Positions 36,513 to 45,946 of a stretch of 64,000 nt of DNA are shown here, in pieces. Origin of the DNA: JALSHZ01 sp964614535 (lineage in GTDB: Bacteria; Pseudomonadota; Gammaproteobacteria; UWMA-0217). Where the stretch lies: contig CAZTOZ010000050.1 of assembly GCA_964614535.1 (NCBI GenBank), forward strand, positions 1-64,000, in the 5' to 3' direction. Under the pieces are notes generated by a model. The model saw nothing but the letters and a program-made list of their open reading frames with translations, was not told the DNA's origin and made no database searches. Made by a program: the position numbers and the translations under genes. Numbering within the stretch: the first letter of the stretch is position 1; each line of letters opens with the position of its first letter.

Positions 36513-37943
36513 ATGAAGGATTCAAGCATAACAGCACTCGCAACATCGAGGCATCCTCTGGCCGCTGGCGTCTTGGCGCTCGGCGCGATGCTGACCACAG
36601 CCACCGCCCTTGCCCGCGGCGAAGTCGATACGGTCGACACCGAGGCGGTCCCGGCCACGCCATCCAACTACATTGCCAACGACACCACCTACCGCTGGGG
36701 GCTCGGCGTCGACCGGAGGATCCGCTCGTTCGTCTATCGCGGAGAAACGCTGACCTACAACCCGGTCGTGCCGGACAGGGTTCAGATCCTTCGCATCGAC
36801 AACACCAACGCCAGCGGTGAGCCCTGCGCCATCTACGCCGAGCAGGCCGGCGCCGCCCACACCTATCAGCCGACCCTGCCAACGCCAGCAGACGACTGCC
36901 CAATGGCCCGAATCATCGCCGGCGACATCGTCAACATCGGCACGCTGGACGTCTTCTCCAACGCCGGGGTGGGCGACTACTCGCGGAAGAACATCGAGCG
37001 CGTGGACGTGATCTATTCCCGCGGCATCATCGCCCCGGATACCGCGCTCGACATGGCGGGCCACCCGATCCTCGAGAAAAGCGGCAACAATCCAGTCCAG
37101 GTGGCCGCCATTCTCGCGCTGGACGGCAATGGCCAACCCGCTGCCTATGGCCCATTGGTACGGATCCATGCCGCGGCCTACGCCGACACCACCGCCATCC
37201 AGTACGGCATCACCAACGTCCACACCGTCAATGATTTCCTCTGGAGCGACGACCAGTCCCCCAACGGCCGGATGATCCGCCGTTCCACGCTGGCCGAACC
37301 GCTGGGATTCGCATTCGTCACACTGACCGACCTGGGGATCACGCCGGGCCAGCGGTACTACGGCCTCTCCGCCTTCGGGATCGATGTCGATCCTGCCGAG
37401 CACGACCTGCTCGACCCCAGCACCTTCCCGCGCGACACCGGCAACAACGGCACCGGCGACGATGCCGACCTGCATATCGGCAGCGCCGGCAACCTGAAAC
37501 TGGCGCCCGCCAATCGGCCTCCGGTGGCCAACCCGGACAGCGCCATCACCGAAAGCGGCATCCCGGTGGCCATCGATGTCACGGCCAACGACGACGACCC
37601 GGAGAACGATCCACTGTCACTGACCATCGTCACGCCGCCGCAACATGGAACCGCCATCATCGAGAACGGTGAGATCGTCTATCGCTCGGAAAACGGGTTC
37701 AGTGGCGACGATTTCCTCGTCTACCGCATCAGCGACGGTCACGGCGGCAGTGCCGAGGCGCGCGTCACCATCACCGTGGAGCCCGCACCGACCGCGGTAC
37801 TGGCCGATCCGCCGGCGAGCCGGCGCATCATCGAAACCGGCCTGCAGGGCCATGGCGCCGGCGCCATCGGCTGGCTGCTGGCCCCGCTGGCGGCCATCGC
37901 CCGCCGGCGCCGGACGACGACCGACCGTGGAGCAACGCAATGA
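36513..37943 (+). CDS. Exported surface protein with cadherin-like domain and GlyGly-CTERM-like tail
   Basis: This 476-residue protein has a signal peptide (cleaved after TALA near residue 34), a large N-terminal domain of no family I recognise (about 35-325), a cadherin/Ig-like domain at about 332-428 (NRPPVANPDS...DFLVYRISDGHGG), and a C-terminus made of GHGAGA, a hydrophobic segment IGWLLAPLAAIA and RRRR (446-467). That tripartite end is the layout of GlyGly-CTERM sorting signals, processed by rhombosortase-type proteases. Its stop overlaps the start of an OmpA gene (ATGA). The same two modules occur as one polypeptide at 42278 and 49951. GGAG precedes the start. Confidence 0.72.
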   Translation: MKDSSITALATSRHPLAAGVLALGAMLTTATALARGEVDTVDTEAVPATPSNYIANDTTYRWGLGVDRRIRSFVYRGETLTYNPVVPDRVQILRIDNTNASGEPCAIYAEQAGAAHTYQPTLPTPADDCPMARIIAGDIVNIGTLDVFSNAGVGDYSRKNIERVDVIYSRGIIAPDTALDMAGHPILEKSGNNPVQVAAILALDGNGQPAAYGPLVRIHAAAYADTTAIQYGITNVHTVNDFLWSDDQSPNGRMIRRSTLAEPLGFAFVTLTDLGITPGQRYYGLSAFGIDVDPAEHDLLDPSTFPRDTGNNGTGDDADLHIGSAGNLKLAPANRPPVANPDSAITESGIPVAIDVTANDDDPENDPLSLTIVTPPQHGTAIIENGEIVYRSENGFSGDDFLVYRISDGHGGSAEARVTITVEPAPTAVLADPPASRRIIETGLQGHGAGAIGWLLAPLAAIARRRRTTTDRGATQ

Positions 37944-39034
37944 ACGGGATCGAAACGGCAAGGATCGCCAGACGAAGAGAAACGCCACTGCGGCTGGCCA
38001 TGGCCGCCTGCCTCCTCCTCGGCACCGCCAGCACGGCCGCGGGCGCCGCGGAACCGGCCCGGGACTTTCCACAACGGCTCTACCTCGGCGGCAGCATCGG
38101 CGCGTCGAAATTGGAGCCCGACACCCGCGACACCGGCTATCACCAGGACGACGACAACGGCGAAGGCGCCACCGTCACCTTCGGCTTTGACCTCAGCAAG
38201 CGGCTGAGCATCGAGGGGTTTCTCTCGACCCTGGGCGAAGCGGGCATCGCCGAGGATGGCAGCAATACCCACGCTGGCGGAATCGACTACGAATACGCCG
38301 GCTTCAGCGCCATCGGCTATCTCTACAACGCACGCGGCAGCGCCGACTATCCCGGTTATCCCGACGACGAGGGGTACTATCGCCGCGAGGGGCTCTCGTT
38401 CTATGCTCGGCTCGGTCTCGGCAAGCTCGACACCTCTTCCGACGAGGTGGTCCACCGCCAGCGCAAGGATTGGGATCTCCATCTCGGTGGCGGCTTCGAA
38501 TATGGCTGGCGCAACGGATTCGCGGCACGACTCGAAGTGGTTTCCTTCGACGAAGATGCGAAGATGGTCTCCATCGGCCTGATCAAACGTTTCGGTCGCT
38601 CCCACAGCCCCCTTCGGAAACCCGAGACGCCCACGCCGGTTGCCGTGGCGATGCCGCCGCTCACCCCTGCGCCGCCGCCTCCCCCCGAGGCGACACCGGC
38701 CATCTCGCTACCCAACATCCTGTTCGACTTCGACCGCCACGAGCTGACGGCCGAGGCCAGGAGGAAACTCGACGGGGTCGCCGCCTTCCTGCGCCGGCAC
38801 CAAGGGATCGGGCTGCGCCTCAACGGCCATACCGATGCCATTGGCACACAGCGGTACAACGCGCTGCTGGGGCAGCGGCGGGCCGACAGCGCCGCCCGCT
38901 ATCTGATCGATCAGGGCATCGAAGCGCGGCGACTGGAAACCTTCAGTTTTGGTGAGACCCGCCCGGTCGCCGACAATGCAACCGCGACAGGTCGCCAGTT
39001 GAACCGACGGGTCGAATTCGAGGTCCAGCAGTAA
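37940..39034 (+). CDS. OmpA-family barrel protein paired with the CTERM protein
   Basis: This 364-residue protein has a signal peptide (cleaved near residue 36), an eight-strand barrel starting LYLGGSIGASKLEPD and ending VSIGLIKRFG (about 47-215), a Pro-rich linker, and an OmpA C-terminal domain binding peptidoglycan (ILFDFDRHELT, LNGHTDAIG, NRRVEFEV). The barrel start is clearly related to those of the proteins at 42278 and 49951 (IYLGLGAGLTTLDPEPRDSG in the latter). Translation is coupled to the upstream gene by ATGA. It lacks the Asp-rich repeats that its two relatives have between barrel and OmpA domain. Confidence 0.88.
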   Translation: MNGIETARIARRRETPLRLAMAACLLLGTASTAAGAAEPARDFPQRLYLGGSIGASKLEPDTRDTGYHQDDDNGEGATVTFGFDLSKRLSIEGFLSTLGEAGIAEDGSNTHAGGIDYEYAGFSAIGYLYNARGSADYPGYPDDEGYYRREGLSFYARLGLGKLDTSSDEVVHRQRKDWDLHLGGGFEYGWRNGFAARLEVVSFDEDAKMVSIGLIKRFGRSHSPLRKPETPTPVAVAMPPLTPAPPPPPEATPAISLPNILFDFDRHELTAEARRKLDGVAAFLRRHQGIGLRLNGHTDAIGTQRYNALLGQRRADSAARYLIDQGIEARRLETFSFGETRPVADNATATGRQLNRRVEFEVQQ

Positions 39035-39035
39035 C

Positions 39036-39060
39036 GAAAACGGGGGCAATGCCCCCGTTT
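39036..39060. terminator. Bidirectional terminator between ompA-like gene and glyS
   Basis: GAAAACGGGGGC-AAT-GCCCCCGTTT is a strong hairpin with A and T flanks between convergent genes. Confidence 0.8.
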
Positions 39061-39101
39061 CGATCGTCCACGGCCCGGTTTCGGGGCCAAGGCGCGATGG
39101 G

Positions 39102-41177
39102 TCAATATTGCAACCGCGACAAATCGGCCACCCGCAGAAACAGGCTCCGCAACTGGTTCAGCAATGCCAGACGATTCCGGCGGAGCGTTTCGTCCTCGAC
39201 CATCACCATGACATCGTCGAAGAAACGATCGACCGCTTCACGCAGGCCCGCCAACTGCATCAGCGCCGGCTCGTAGTCCCCCTGCTCGAACTTGGCCAGC
39301 ACCTCGGGCCGCAACCGCTCCAGCTGTTCGTGCAACAGCTTCTCGGCATCCTCGACCAGGCGGGTGGCATCGACACGCTCCGGCAACGGCTGCTCGACTT
39401 TCTTCAACAGATTGCCGATCCGTTTGTTGGCAGCCGCCAGGCTCTCGGCCTGGTCGAGCTTGCGAAAGGCCGCCACGGCCCTGACGCGACGATCGAAGTC
39501 CAGCGGGCTGGTGGGCATCTGGGCCAGTACCGCGTCGATGGCATCCCCTTCGATGCCCTGCTCCTGATAGTAGGACTTGAGGCGTTCCAGCGTGTATTCC
39601 AGGCAGCTTTGCACCGCTTCGGGGTCTTCGATCCGGTCGCCGAGCAACGCCGCCGACGCCTGATAGAGCGCACGCAGATCCAGCGGCAGCTCGGCTTCGA
39701 TGATGATCCGCAACACGCCCAGCGCCGCCCGGCGCAGCGCGAACGGGTCTTTGGCGCCGGTCGGCTTCTGACCGATACCGAAGATACCGACCAGGGTGTC
39801 GATCTTGTCGGCCAGCGCCAGCACCCGCCCCGTGGCGGTGGCCGGCAGCGCATCACCAGCGTGGCGCGGCATATACTGTTCCTCCATCGCCGCGGCCACT
39901 TCGGGATCCTCACCGTCGAGCCGGGCGTAGTAGCGGCCAGCGATACCCTGCAGTTTCGGGAATTCACCGACCATCGCTGTCATCAGATCGCATTTGGCCA
40001 GCTCGGCCGCACGCTCGGCCCTGGCGACATCGGCACCGATGTCGGCGGCGATCCGGGCGGCCAGCTGCCGGACGCGCTGACTCTTGTCGTAGAGCGTCCC
40101 CAACTTTTGCTGAAACAGAATGCTCTTGAGCGCGTCGATGCGATCGGCCAACTTCTGTTTGCGGTCCTGTTCCCAAAAGAAGACGGCATCGGCGAAGCGC
40201 GGGCGGATGACCCGTTCGTTGCCTTCGATCACCAACGCCGGATCACGGCTTTCGATATTGGCAATGGTGATGAAATGGGGCAGCAGCCGCCCCTCGTCGT
40301 CGAACACCGCAAAGTACTTCTGATTGTCCTGCATCGTGGTGATCAGGGTTTCGTGCGGCACCTCGAGGAACTTCTCCTCGAAACCACCGGCCAGGGCCAC
40401 CGGCCACTCCACCAGCGCGGTCACCTCGTCGAGCAGATCCTCTTCGATCAATGCCCTGCCCCCGAGACCGGCCGCGGTGGCCTGCACCTGCTCGCGGATC
40501 AGCTCGCGCCGGCGCGAAAAGTCGGCAATGACGCGGCCACGCGCTTCGAGCAGATCGGCATAGTCGGAGGGATTCGGGATATCGAAGGTACCAGGGTGGT
40601 GAAAACGGTGTCCACGCGTGGCGCGGCCCGACGGGGCGCCGAGAATGGTCGCCGGTACCACGTCACCGCCGAACAGCAGCACCAGCCAATGCACCGGACG
40701 GACGAACTGTTCCTCGCCCGCGCCCCAACGCATCCGCTTCGGAATCGGCAGCGCCGCCAGCGCCGCTTCGACGATACCCGGGATCAGCGTGGCGGTCTCC
40801 TCGCCAGCCTGGACGCTGCGGTAATAGAGCCACGCCCCCTTTTCGGTTTCGAGCTTCTCCAGCTCATCGACACCGACACCGCAGGAGCGGGCAAATCCTT
40901 CGGCGGCCTTGGTGGGGTTGCCATCGGCATCGAAGGCGGCCTGCAGCGCGGGGCCACGCCGCTCGACCGTCTTGTCCGGCTGGCGCACCTGCAACGCCGA
41001 AACCAGTAGCGCCAACCGGCGCGGCGATGCAAACGGCTGAACACCCTCGAAGGCGAGTCCCTTGTCACGCAAGCCGGCGACGATGCCATCGGTAAAGCTC
41101 CGCGACAATGTCGGCAGCGCTTTCGGCGGCAGCTCCTCGGTGCCGATTTCGATCAGCAGATCCTTTCTGTCAGCCAT
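39102..41177 (-). CDS. glyS: Glycyl-tRNA synthetase beta subunit
   Basis: GlyS is the tRNA-binding subunit of the tetrameric bacterial GlyRS. The 691 residues begin DLLIEIGTEELPPKAL, include TRGHRFHHPG, the HD-like region (CDLMTAMVGEFPKLQGIAG) and DPFALRRAALG, and end with the anticodon-binding domain. The start at 41177 overlaps glyQ by 8 bp and has a strong AAGGAGGTG. Length is normal. Confidence 0.97.
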   Translation of the reverse strand: MADRKDLLIEIGTEELPPKALPTLSRSFTDGIVAGLRDKGLAFEGVQPFASPRRLALLVSALQVRQPDKTVERRGPALQAAFDADGNPTKAAEGFARSCGVGVDELEKLETEKGAWLYYRSVQAGEETATLIPGIVEAALAALPIPKRMRWGAGEEQFVRPVHWLVLLFGGDVVPATILGAPSGRATRGHRFHHPGTFDIPNPSDYADLLEARGRVIADFSRRRELIREQVQATAAGLGGRALIEEDLLDEVTALVEWPVALAGGFEEKFLEVPHETLITTMQDNQKYFAVFDDEGRLLPHFITIANIESRDPALVIEGNERVIRPRFADAVFFWEQDRKQKLADRIDALKSILFQQKLGTLYDKSQRVRQLAARIAADIGADVARAERAAELAKCDLMTAMVGEFPKLQGIAGRYYARLDGEDPEVAAAMEEQYMPRHAGDALPATATGRVLALADKIDTLVGIFGIGQKPTGAKDPFALRRAALGVLRIIIEAELPLDLRALYQASAALLGDRIEDPEAVQSCLEYTLERLKSYYQEQGIEGDAIDAVLAQMPTSPLDFDRRVRAVAAFRKLDQAESLAAANKRIGNLLKKVEQPLPERVDATRLVEDAEKLLHEQLERLRPEVLAKFEQGDYEPALMQLAGLREAVDRFFDDVMVMVEDETLRRNRLALLNQLRSLFLRVADLSRLQY

Positions 41178-42093
41178 TGGCCACCTCCTTTCTTTCCTCC
41201 AGCATCGGAAAGCCGAGTTTTTCACGGGACGCGTAATAGGCCTCGGCCACGGCCCGCGAAAGGGCACGAATCCGCAGAATGTAGCGCTGACGCTCGGTCA
41301 CCGAGATGGCATGCCGCGCATCGAGCAGGTTGAAGGTGTGGGACGCCCGTAGCATCTGTTCGTAGGCCGGCAGGGGCAACCCGGCCTCGATGAGCCGCTG
41401 ACTCTCCCGCTCCATATTGTCGAAGGCCTCGAACAGCAATGCGGTGTCGGCCTGTTCGAAGTTGTAGGCCGACTGCTCCACCTCGTTCTGATGGAAGACA
41501 TCGCCATAGGTGACGGTGCCTTGCGGGCCCTTGTTCCAGATCAGGTCGTAAACGCTTTGCACCCCTTGCAGATACATGGCGATACGCTCCAGCCCGTAGG
41601 TGATCTCGCCAGTCACCGGCCGGCAGTCGAGCCCGCCCACCTGCTGAAAGTAGGTGAACTGGGTGACCTCCATGCCATTGAGCCACACCTCCCAACCGAG
41701 GCCCCACGCCCCCAGGGTCGGAGATTCCCAGTTGTCCTCGACGAAGCGGATGTCGTGCACCAGCGGGTCGATGCCCAGCGCCTCGAGCGAGCCCAGATAG
41801 AGATCCTGGATCTCCAGCGGCGACGGCTTGAGCACCACCTGGAACTGGTAGTAGTGCTGCAGGCGGTTGGGGTTCTCCCCGTAGCGTCCGTCGGTGGGAC
41901 GGCGCGAAGGCTGCACATAGGCGCTGCGCCACGGCTCCGGCCCGATGGCCCGCAAAAAGGTGGCCGGGTGGAAGGTGCCCGCGCCCATCTCCATGTCGTA
42001 GGGCTGGACCAGGACGCAGCCCTGCCGGCCCCAGTAGTCCTGCAGGGCATGGATCAGACCCTGAAAGGTGGAAACATCATATTCGCTCATCAT
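41170..42093 (-). CDS. glyQ: Glycyl-tRNA synthetase alpha subunit
   Basis: GlyQ carries the catalytic class II core. The 307 residues include FQGLIHALQDYWGRQGCVL, PYDMEMGAGTFHPATFLR, the motif 2 region RRPTDGRYGENPNRLQHYYQ and GLDCRPVTGEITYGLERIAMY. Two Met codons start the frame; I use the first. It is followed directly by glyS. gmhB-plsC, the usual next genes, are displaced 2.7 kb downstream. Confidence 0.97.
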   Translation of the reverse strand: MMSEYDVSTFQGLIHALQDYWGRQGCVLVQPYDMEMGAGTFHPATFLRAIGPEPWRSAYVQPSRRPTDGRYGENPNRLQHYYQFQVVLKPSPLEIQDLYLGSLEALGIDPLVHDIRFVEDNWESPTLGAWGLGWEVWLNGMEVTQFTYFQQVGGLDCRPVTGEITYGLERIAMYLQGVQSVYDLIWNKGPQGTVTYGDVFHQNEVEQSAYNFEQADTALLFEAFDNMERESQRLIEAGLPLPAYEQMLRASHTFNLLDARHAISVTERQRYILRIRALSRAVAEAYYASREKLGFPMLEERKEVANG

Positions 42094-42183
42094 TGTCGAA
42101 ACCGCTCAAAGCCGTGGGGTTTGTCGAGGCGCGCAAGTATATCAGGCCGGTTGCGTCGCAACCCGTCGTCACGCGCACAAAAA

Positions 42184-42203
42184 AGCCGTCCCGGAGGACG
42201 GCT
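42184..42203 (-). terminator. Intrinsic terminator after the ASH/OmpA gene
   Basis: AGCCGTCC-CGGA-GGACGGCT is followed on the minus strand by a run of T. It separates the giant gene at 42278 from glyQ. Confidence 0.85.
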
Positions 42204-42277
42204 TGCCATTGTGCCCACCGCATCTTCGGTGGTGCCTCCCTGCGCCACCGACCGATGCGGGGTACCGACCGGCCCGG

Positions 42278-45200
42278 TCAGTAGTACCGGCTGGCGCTGC
42301 CGTAACCGCCATCGTAGCCATCGTGCTCGACGATGAACTCGACACGGCGGTTCTTGGCCCGTCCGGCGGCGGTGGCATTGGAAGCGATCGGCTCTTCCTC
42401 ACCACGGCCGGCGTACTTCAGGCGGTTGCGATCGACGCCACGGCTGACCAGGTATCGGGCCACCGACTTGGCACGCTCCAGCGACAACACCTTGTTGCGA
42501 TCGGCACGGCCGATACTGTCAGTGTGCCCCACGATGATCACATTCACCTCGGGATGCGCCTTCAGTTCCTCGGCGACGCCGTTGAGAATGCTCATCGCCT
42601 CGCCGGTCAGCCGCGCCGAGTTGGTGTGGAAGTTGACGCCTTCGAGCACGCCGGTGAACTTGTCGATAATGCGCTGCTCGACGAACGGACAGCCGTTGGC
42701 ATCGACCTGGGTGCCCTGTGGCGTCTCCGGGCAACGATCATGCTTGTCGATGACGCCGTCGGAATCGGAATCGATCTCCACCTCGACCACGAACTGGCAA
42801 CCGGTGGAATCGACGCGCACACCTTCCGGCGTGTTCGGACACTTGTCACGCGAATCGACAATGCCGTCGTTGTCGCTGTCGATGGCACAACCGTGGACAT
42901 CGACACGGGTGCCCGCTGGCGTGCCGGGGCACTGGTCCTTGTCATCGAGCACGCCGTCACCATCGGTATCGGCCGGCTCTTCGACCACGGCCGGCGCGGG
43001 TTCGGCGCCGCCGAAACGCTTCAGGAGGTTCAGCGTGACGAGCTGGGCATCCTCGTCGAAATACTGGTACTCGCCCCGCAGCGAGACGTTCGACTCGAAC
43101 TGGTACTCCAGACCGAGACCACCGAACAGCTGGCTGTCCTCGACATCCTCGAACGGGATGGTGTCACTGTCGGTCTTGACCTTGCCCACCCCCAGCTTCA
43201 GGAAGCCAGAGAAACCGGGCTTGTTGTTCGGAAAGTGCAGCAGCGTCTCCAGGCCGTAGGCCTTGTAGTCGATGTCGCCGTCGGTCTTGGTCGGATGGGC
43301 CATCGCCGCGGCACCGAGATCGGCATAGAAGCCCTCGATCGACCAGAAGTCCATCAGGTCATAGCCGAGGAAGATCTTGCCGCCGAAGTCGGTGTCGTCC
43401 TCGACCTTGTAACCAGTGTTGTTGGTATCCGGGTCGGGATCGATGAACGACTGGCCGACGCCGATACCGATGTAGAACTGGCCTTCCTTCGCCTGAACCG
43501 GCGCCGCCACCAGGGCGGCACCGGCGACGGTTGCCGCCACGGCGGCGGCAACCTTGCGGCGGCGGAACAGCAGGCCGGCGCCGAGCAGGCCGAGGAACGG
43601 CAGGCCAGCGGCCCCGCCACCAACCCCACCTTCGAGGTCGGTCAGAACCGGACCAGCGGCTCCGGTGTCCCCCGCCACCACTTTCGGTTCCGGCTTACGG
43701 GGATCGGTCTCGCCCGCATCCACCTTGCCGTTGCGGTTGACGTCCTCGACACCATCGGGTGTACCGTCACCGTCGGTATCGACGACCCGCGGATCGGTCT
43801 CGGCCGGCTTGTCGTAGACACCGTTCTTGTTGATGTCCTCGATGCCGTCGGAAAGGCCGTCGCCATCGGTGTCCGGGATGCGCGGATCGGTTTCGAGGAA
43901 GGCCGCACCATCCTTCAGCACCTTGCCGTCGTGATCGGCGTCCTCGGTACCATCGAGAATGCCGTCACCGTCGGTATCGGCGACACAGGGGTCGGTTTCG
44001 AGAAACGCGCCGGTCACCGGATCGCGATCCACGATCCCGTTCTTGTTCTCGTCCTCGACGCCATCGGGCAGGCCGTCGGCATCCGTGTCGGCAACGTTGG
44101 GATCGGTACACATCCGGGCCTCCGTCTCATCGGTGAGGCCGTCACCGTCGCTGTCCTTGTCGTCCTTCAGACCGGTACCGGTGAGTCCCACCGAGATCGG
44201 GCTTTCATCCGGGTCGTCCGACACGATGCTGAGAATGGCTGTCTGCGGACCAACGCGGGTGGGCGCGAACGTCACCTCGACCTCGCACGCCTTGCCAGCC
44301 GCCAGCGGCGCCGCGGTGCAGGCGGTCGCATCGACCTTGAACTGCGGATCGGAGACGCTGATGTCGGAGATGGTCAGCGGCGCGCCACCGGCGTTCTTGA
44401 CCTTGAAGGTCTTGGGCTGACTGGTCGTCTGCACCAGCAGCTCACCAAAGGCCAGCCCCTTGGCCAGCAGATCCTTGTCCGGGAAGGCGATGTCGCCGAT
44501 CGCCGACGGCGCGGCCAGACCGGTCAGCGCCACATTGACGGCCGGTTCGTCCTTGTCGTCGGAGAGGATGCTGACGGTGGTGCTCTTCGAGCCCGCGGTC
44601 GTCGGCTTGAACGTCACCTCGATCTCACAACTGGCCTTCGGCTTCAGCTTGGTGCCCTTGGCGCAGGTACCCGGATCGACGGTGAACTCGGCCGCGGCCG
44701 ATGCCAGTTTGACGTCGTTGATGGTCAAATCGGCCGAGCCGGCGTTGGTGACGGTGATCACCTCCGCCTTGCTCTCCTTGCCAGCCTCGGTGGTCGGAAA
44801 GGCCACCGAGGCCGGTTTCACATCGATGTCCGCCAGCGGCACCGCCGACGCGACGCCCGAGACCGGAATTCTCAACGTCGGCGTGTCGGCATCGTTGGAG
44901 CTGATCTGCACTTCGGCCACCCGGCTGCCCAGCACGGTCGGCTTGAAGACCACTTCGATCTCGCAGCTGCCTTTCGGTTTGACCGCCGCGGTACAGCCAT
45001 TCTTGGTGATCTCGAAGTCATCGGGGTTGAGGCCGGCCAGCGCCACCTTGGTGATATTGAGATCGAGCTCCCCTTTGTTGCTGATGGTGATCAGTTGCGG
45101 CTTGCTGGTGGCGGCAACGACACCAGTGAAATTCAGGCTGGTCTTGTCGGACGCGATATCGGGGCCGGAGAGCGTGGTCTTGCAGGACTCGATACCGAGC

Positions 45201-45946
45201 GCGGTGATGGCCAGATCGTCACCGCCGATCAAATTGACCAGATCGTCGGCGATGGAGAGCTCCACGGTATCCTTGGTGGGCGTCACCTTGAATTCGAAGC
45301 GCTTCCAGACATCCTTGCCGTTGTCGCCGGAAAGGGGATCGCTGTGGTTGAGAACCTTGATCGTCCCCAGGCTCTTGCCATCGACGGCGATGTTCATGAT
45401 CGGCTCGGCATAGGCATCCTTGGAGTCGGGACGGATCACATTGGAATAGTAGCCATAGAAGACGTAGTCCTTGCCCGCCGTCAGCCCCTTGACCGTCTGG
45501 CGCCAGATGACCCGCGAGGTCGGCTTGTCGTTGCCGTTGGAGTAGAGCCAGGTCGGCGTGGCCGGCACCTTGTTGGCCGGGTCACCTGGAAATGCCACCT
45601 GCGAAACGGCACCGGCCGGGCCGTCGCTGAGGTCACCAATGGCGATCGCAATCGTCGTATCCGGTGCATAACCGATGCCATTGAACGGGACATCGGCATC
45701 CCATCCACCCAGATCGGTCTTTGCCGGTATCGGATAGGGTCCGGGCGGCTGTTTCTTGAAATCCCCGTTGACGATCAGATTGTTGCCGTCCGGCACCGTA
45801 TTGGCCGGGCAAACGGCCGCGCCACCCTGCGTCGCATAGAAGAAGCCCGTCAGCGCAAGTGCCAGCGCCGACCGCCTTCCCGTCAGTAGTAAAGCTCTTC
45901 CAGACCCTTCTGACGACAGTGTCGTCGTAGACGATTGATTCGTCAT
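42278..45946 (-). CDS. Giant ASH-repeat surface protein fused through an internal CTERM-like signal to an OmpA protein
   Basis: The 1222-residue product has in order: signal peptide (about 1-44); a DUF642/CBM-like domain (NLIVNGDFKK, about 45-245); three ASH (choice-of-anchor D) domains (about 250-585); Asp-rich thrombospondin-3-like repeats (DTDGDGILDG, about 590-765); a Gly-rich stretch GGVGGGAA, helix GLPFLGLLGAGLLF and RRRK (773-798); a second hydrophobic segment ending in VQA at 819, like a signal peptide with a cleavage site; an OmpA-type barrel (FYIGIGVGQSF, about 820-1010); more Asp-rich repeats; and an OmpA peptidoglycan domain (IIVGHTDSIG). The frame is open throughout with no Met at the junction. 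I start at 45946, where GAGGAG precedes ATG. Function unknown; see findings. Confidence 0.82.
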   Translation of the reverse strand: MTNQSSTTTLSSEGSGRALLLTGRRSALALALTGFFYATQGGAAVCPANTVPDGNNLIVNGDFKKQPPGPYPIPAKTDLGGWDADVPFNGIGYAPDTTIAIAIGDLSDGPAGAVSQVAFPGDPANKVPATPTWLYSNGNDKPTSRVIWRQTVKGLTAGKDYVFYGYYSNVIRPDSKDAYAEPIMNIAVDGKSLGTIKVLNHSDPLSGDNGKDVWKRFEFKVTPTKDTVELSIADDLVNLIGGDDLAITALGIESCKTTLSGPDIASDKTSLNFTGVVAATSKPQLITISNKGELDLNITKVALAGLNPDDFEITKNGCTAAVKPKGSCEIEVVFKPTVLGSRVAEVQISSNDADTPTLRIPVSGVASAVPLADIDVKPASVAFPTTEAGKESKAEVITVTNAGSADLTINDVKLASAAAEFTVDPGTCAKGTKLKPKASCEIEVTFKPTTAGSKSTTVSILSDDKDEPAVNVALTGLAAPSAIGDIAFPDKDLLAKGLAFGELLVQTTSQPKTFKVKNAGGAPLTISDISVSDPQFKVDATACTAAPLAAGKACEVEVTFAPTRVGPQTAILSIVSDDPDESPISVGLTGTGLKDDKDSDGDGLTDETEARMCTDPNVADTDADGLPDGVEDENKNGIVDRDPVTGAFLETDPCVADTDGDGILDGTEDADHDGKVLKDGAAFLETDPRIPDTDGDGLSDGIEDINKNGVYDKPAETDPRVVDTDGDGTPDGVEDVNRNGKVDAGETDPRKPEPKVVAGDTGAAGPVLTDLEGGVGGGAAGLPFLGLLGAGLLFRRRKVAAAVAATVAGAALVAAPVQAKEGQFYIGIGVGQSFIDPDPDTNNTGYKVEDDTDFGGKIFLGYDLMDFWSIEGFYADLGAAAMAHPTKTDGDIDYKAYGLETLLHFPNNKPGFSGFLKLGVGKVKTDSDTIPFEDVEDSQLFGGLGLEYQFESNVSLRGEYQYFDEDAQLVTLNLLKRFGGAEPAPAVVEEPADTDGDGVLDDKDQCPGTPAGTRVDVHGCAIDSDNDGIVDSRDKCPNTPEGVRVDSTGCQFVVEVEIDSDSDGVIDKHDRCPETPQGTQVDANGCPFVEQRIIDKFTGVLEGVNFHTNSARLTGEAMSILNGVAEELKAHPEVNVIIVGHTDSIGRADRNKVLSLERAKSVARYLVSRGVDRNRLKYAGRGEEEPIASNATAAGRAKNRRVEFIVEHDGYDGGYGSASRYY

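Noticed and set aside
43642..44160. Asp-rich repeated DNA that could be taken for a CRISPR or satellite array
   Set aside because: The repeats encode calcium-type DTDGDG motifs in frame and vary in length and codons; there are no spacers.
42068..45889. A 1273-codon open frame antisense to the ASH/OmpA gene
   Set aside because: It mirrors the real gene; its length comes from GC-rich codon use and Asp/Gly repeats, and its product has no recognisable domain.
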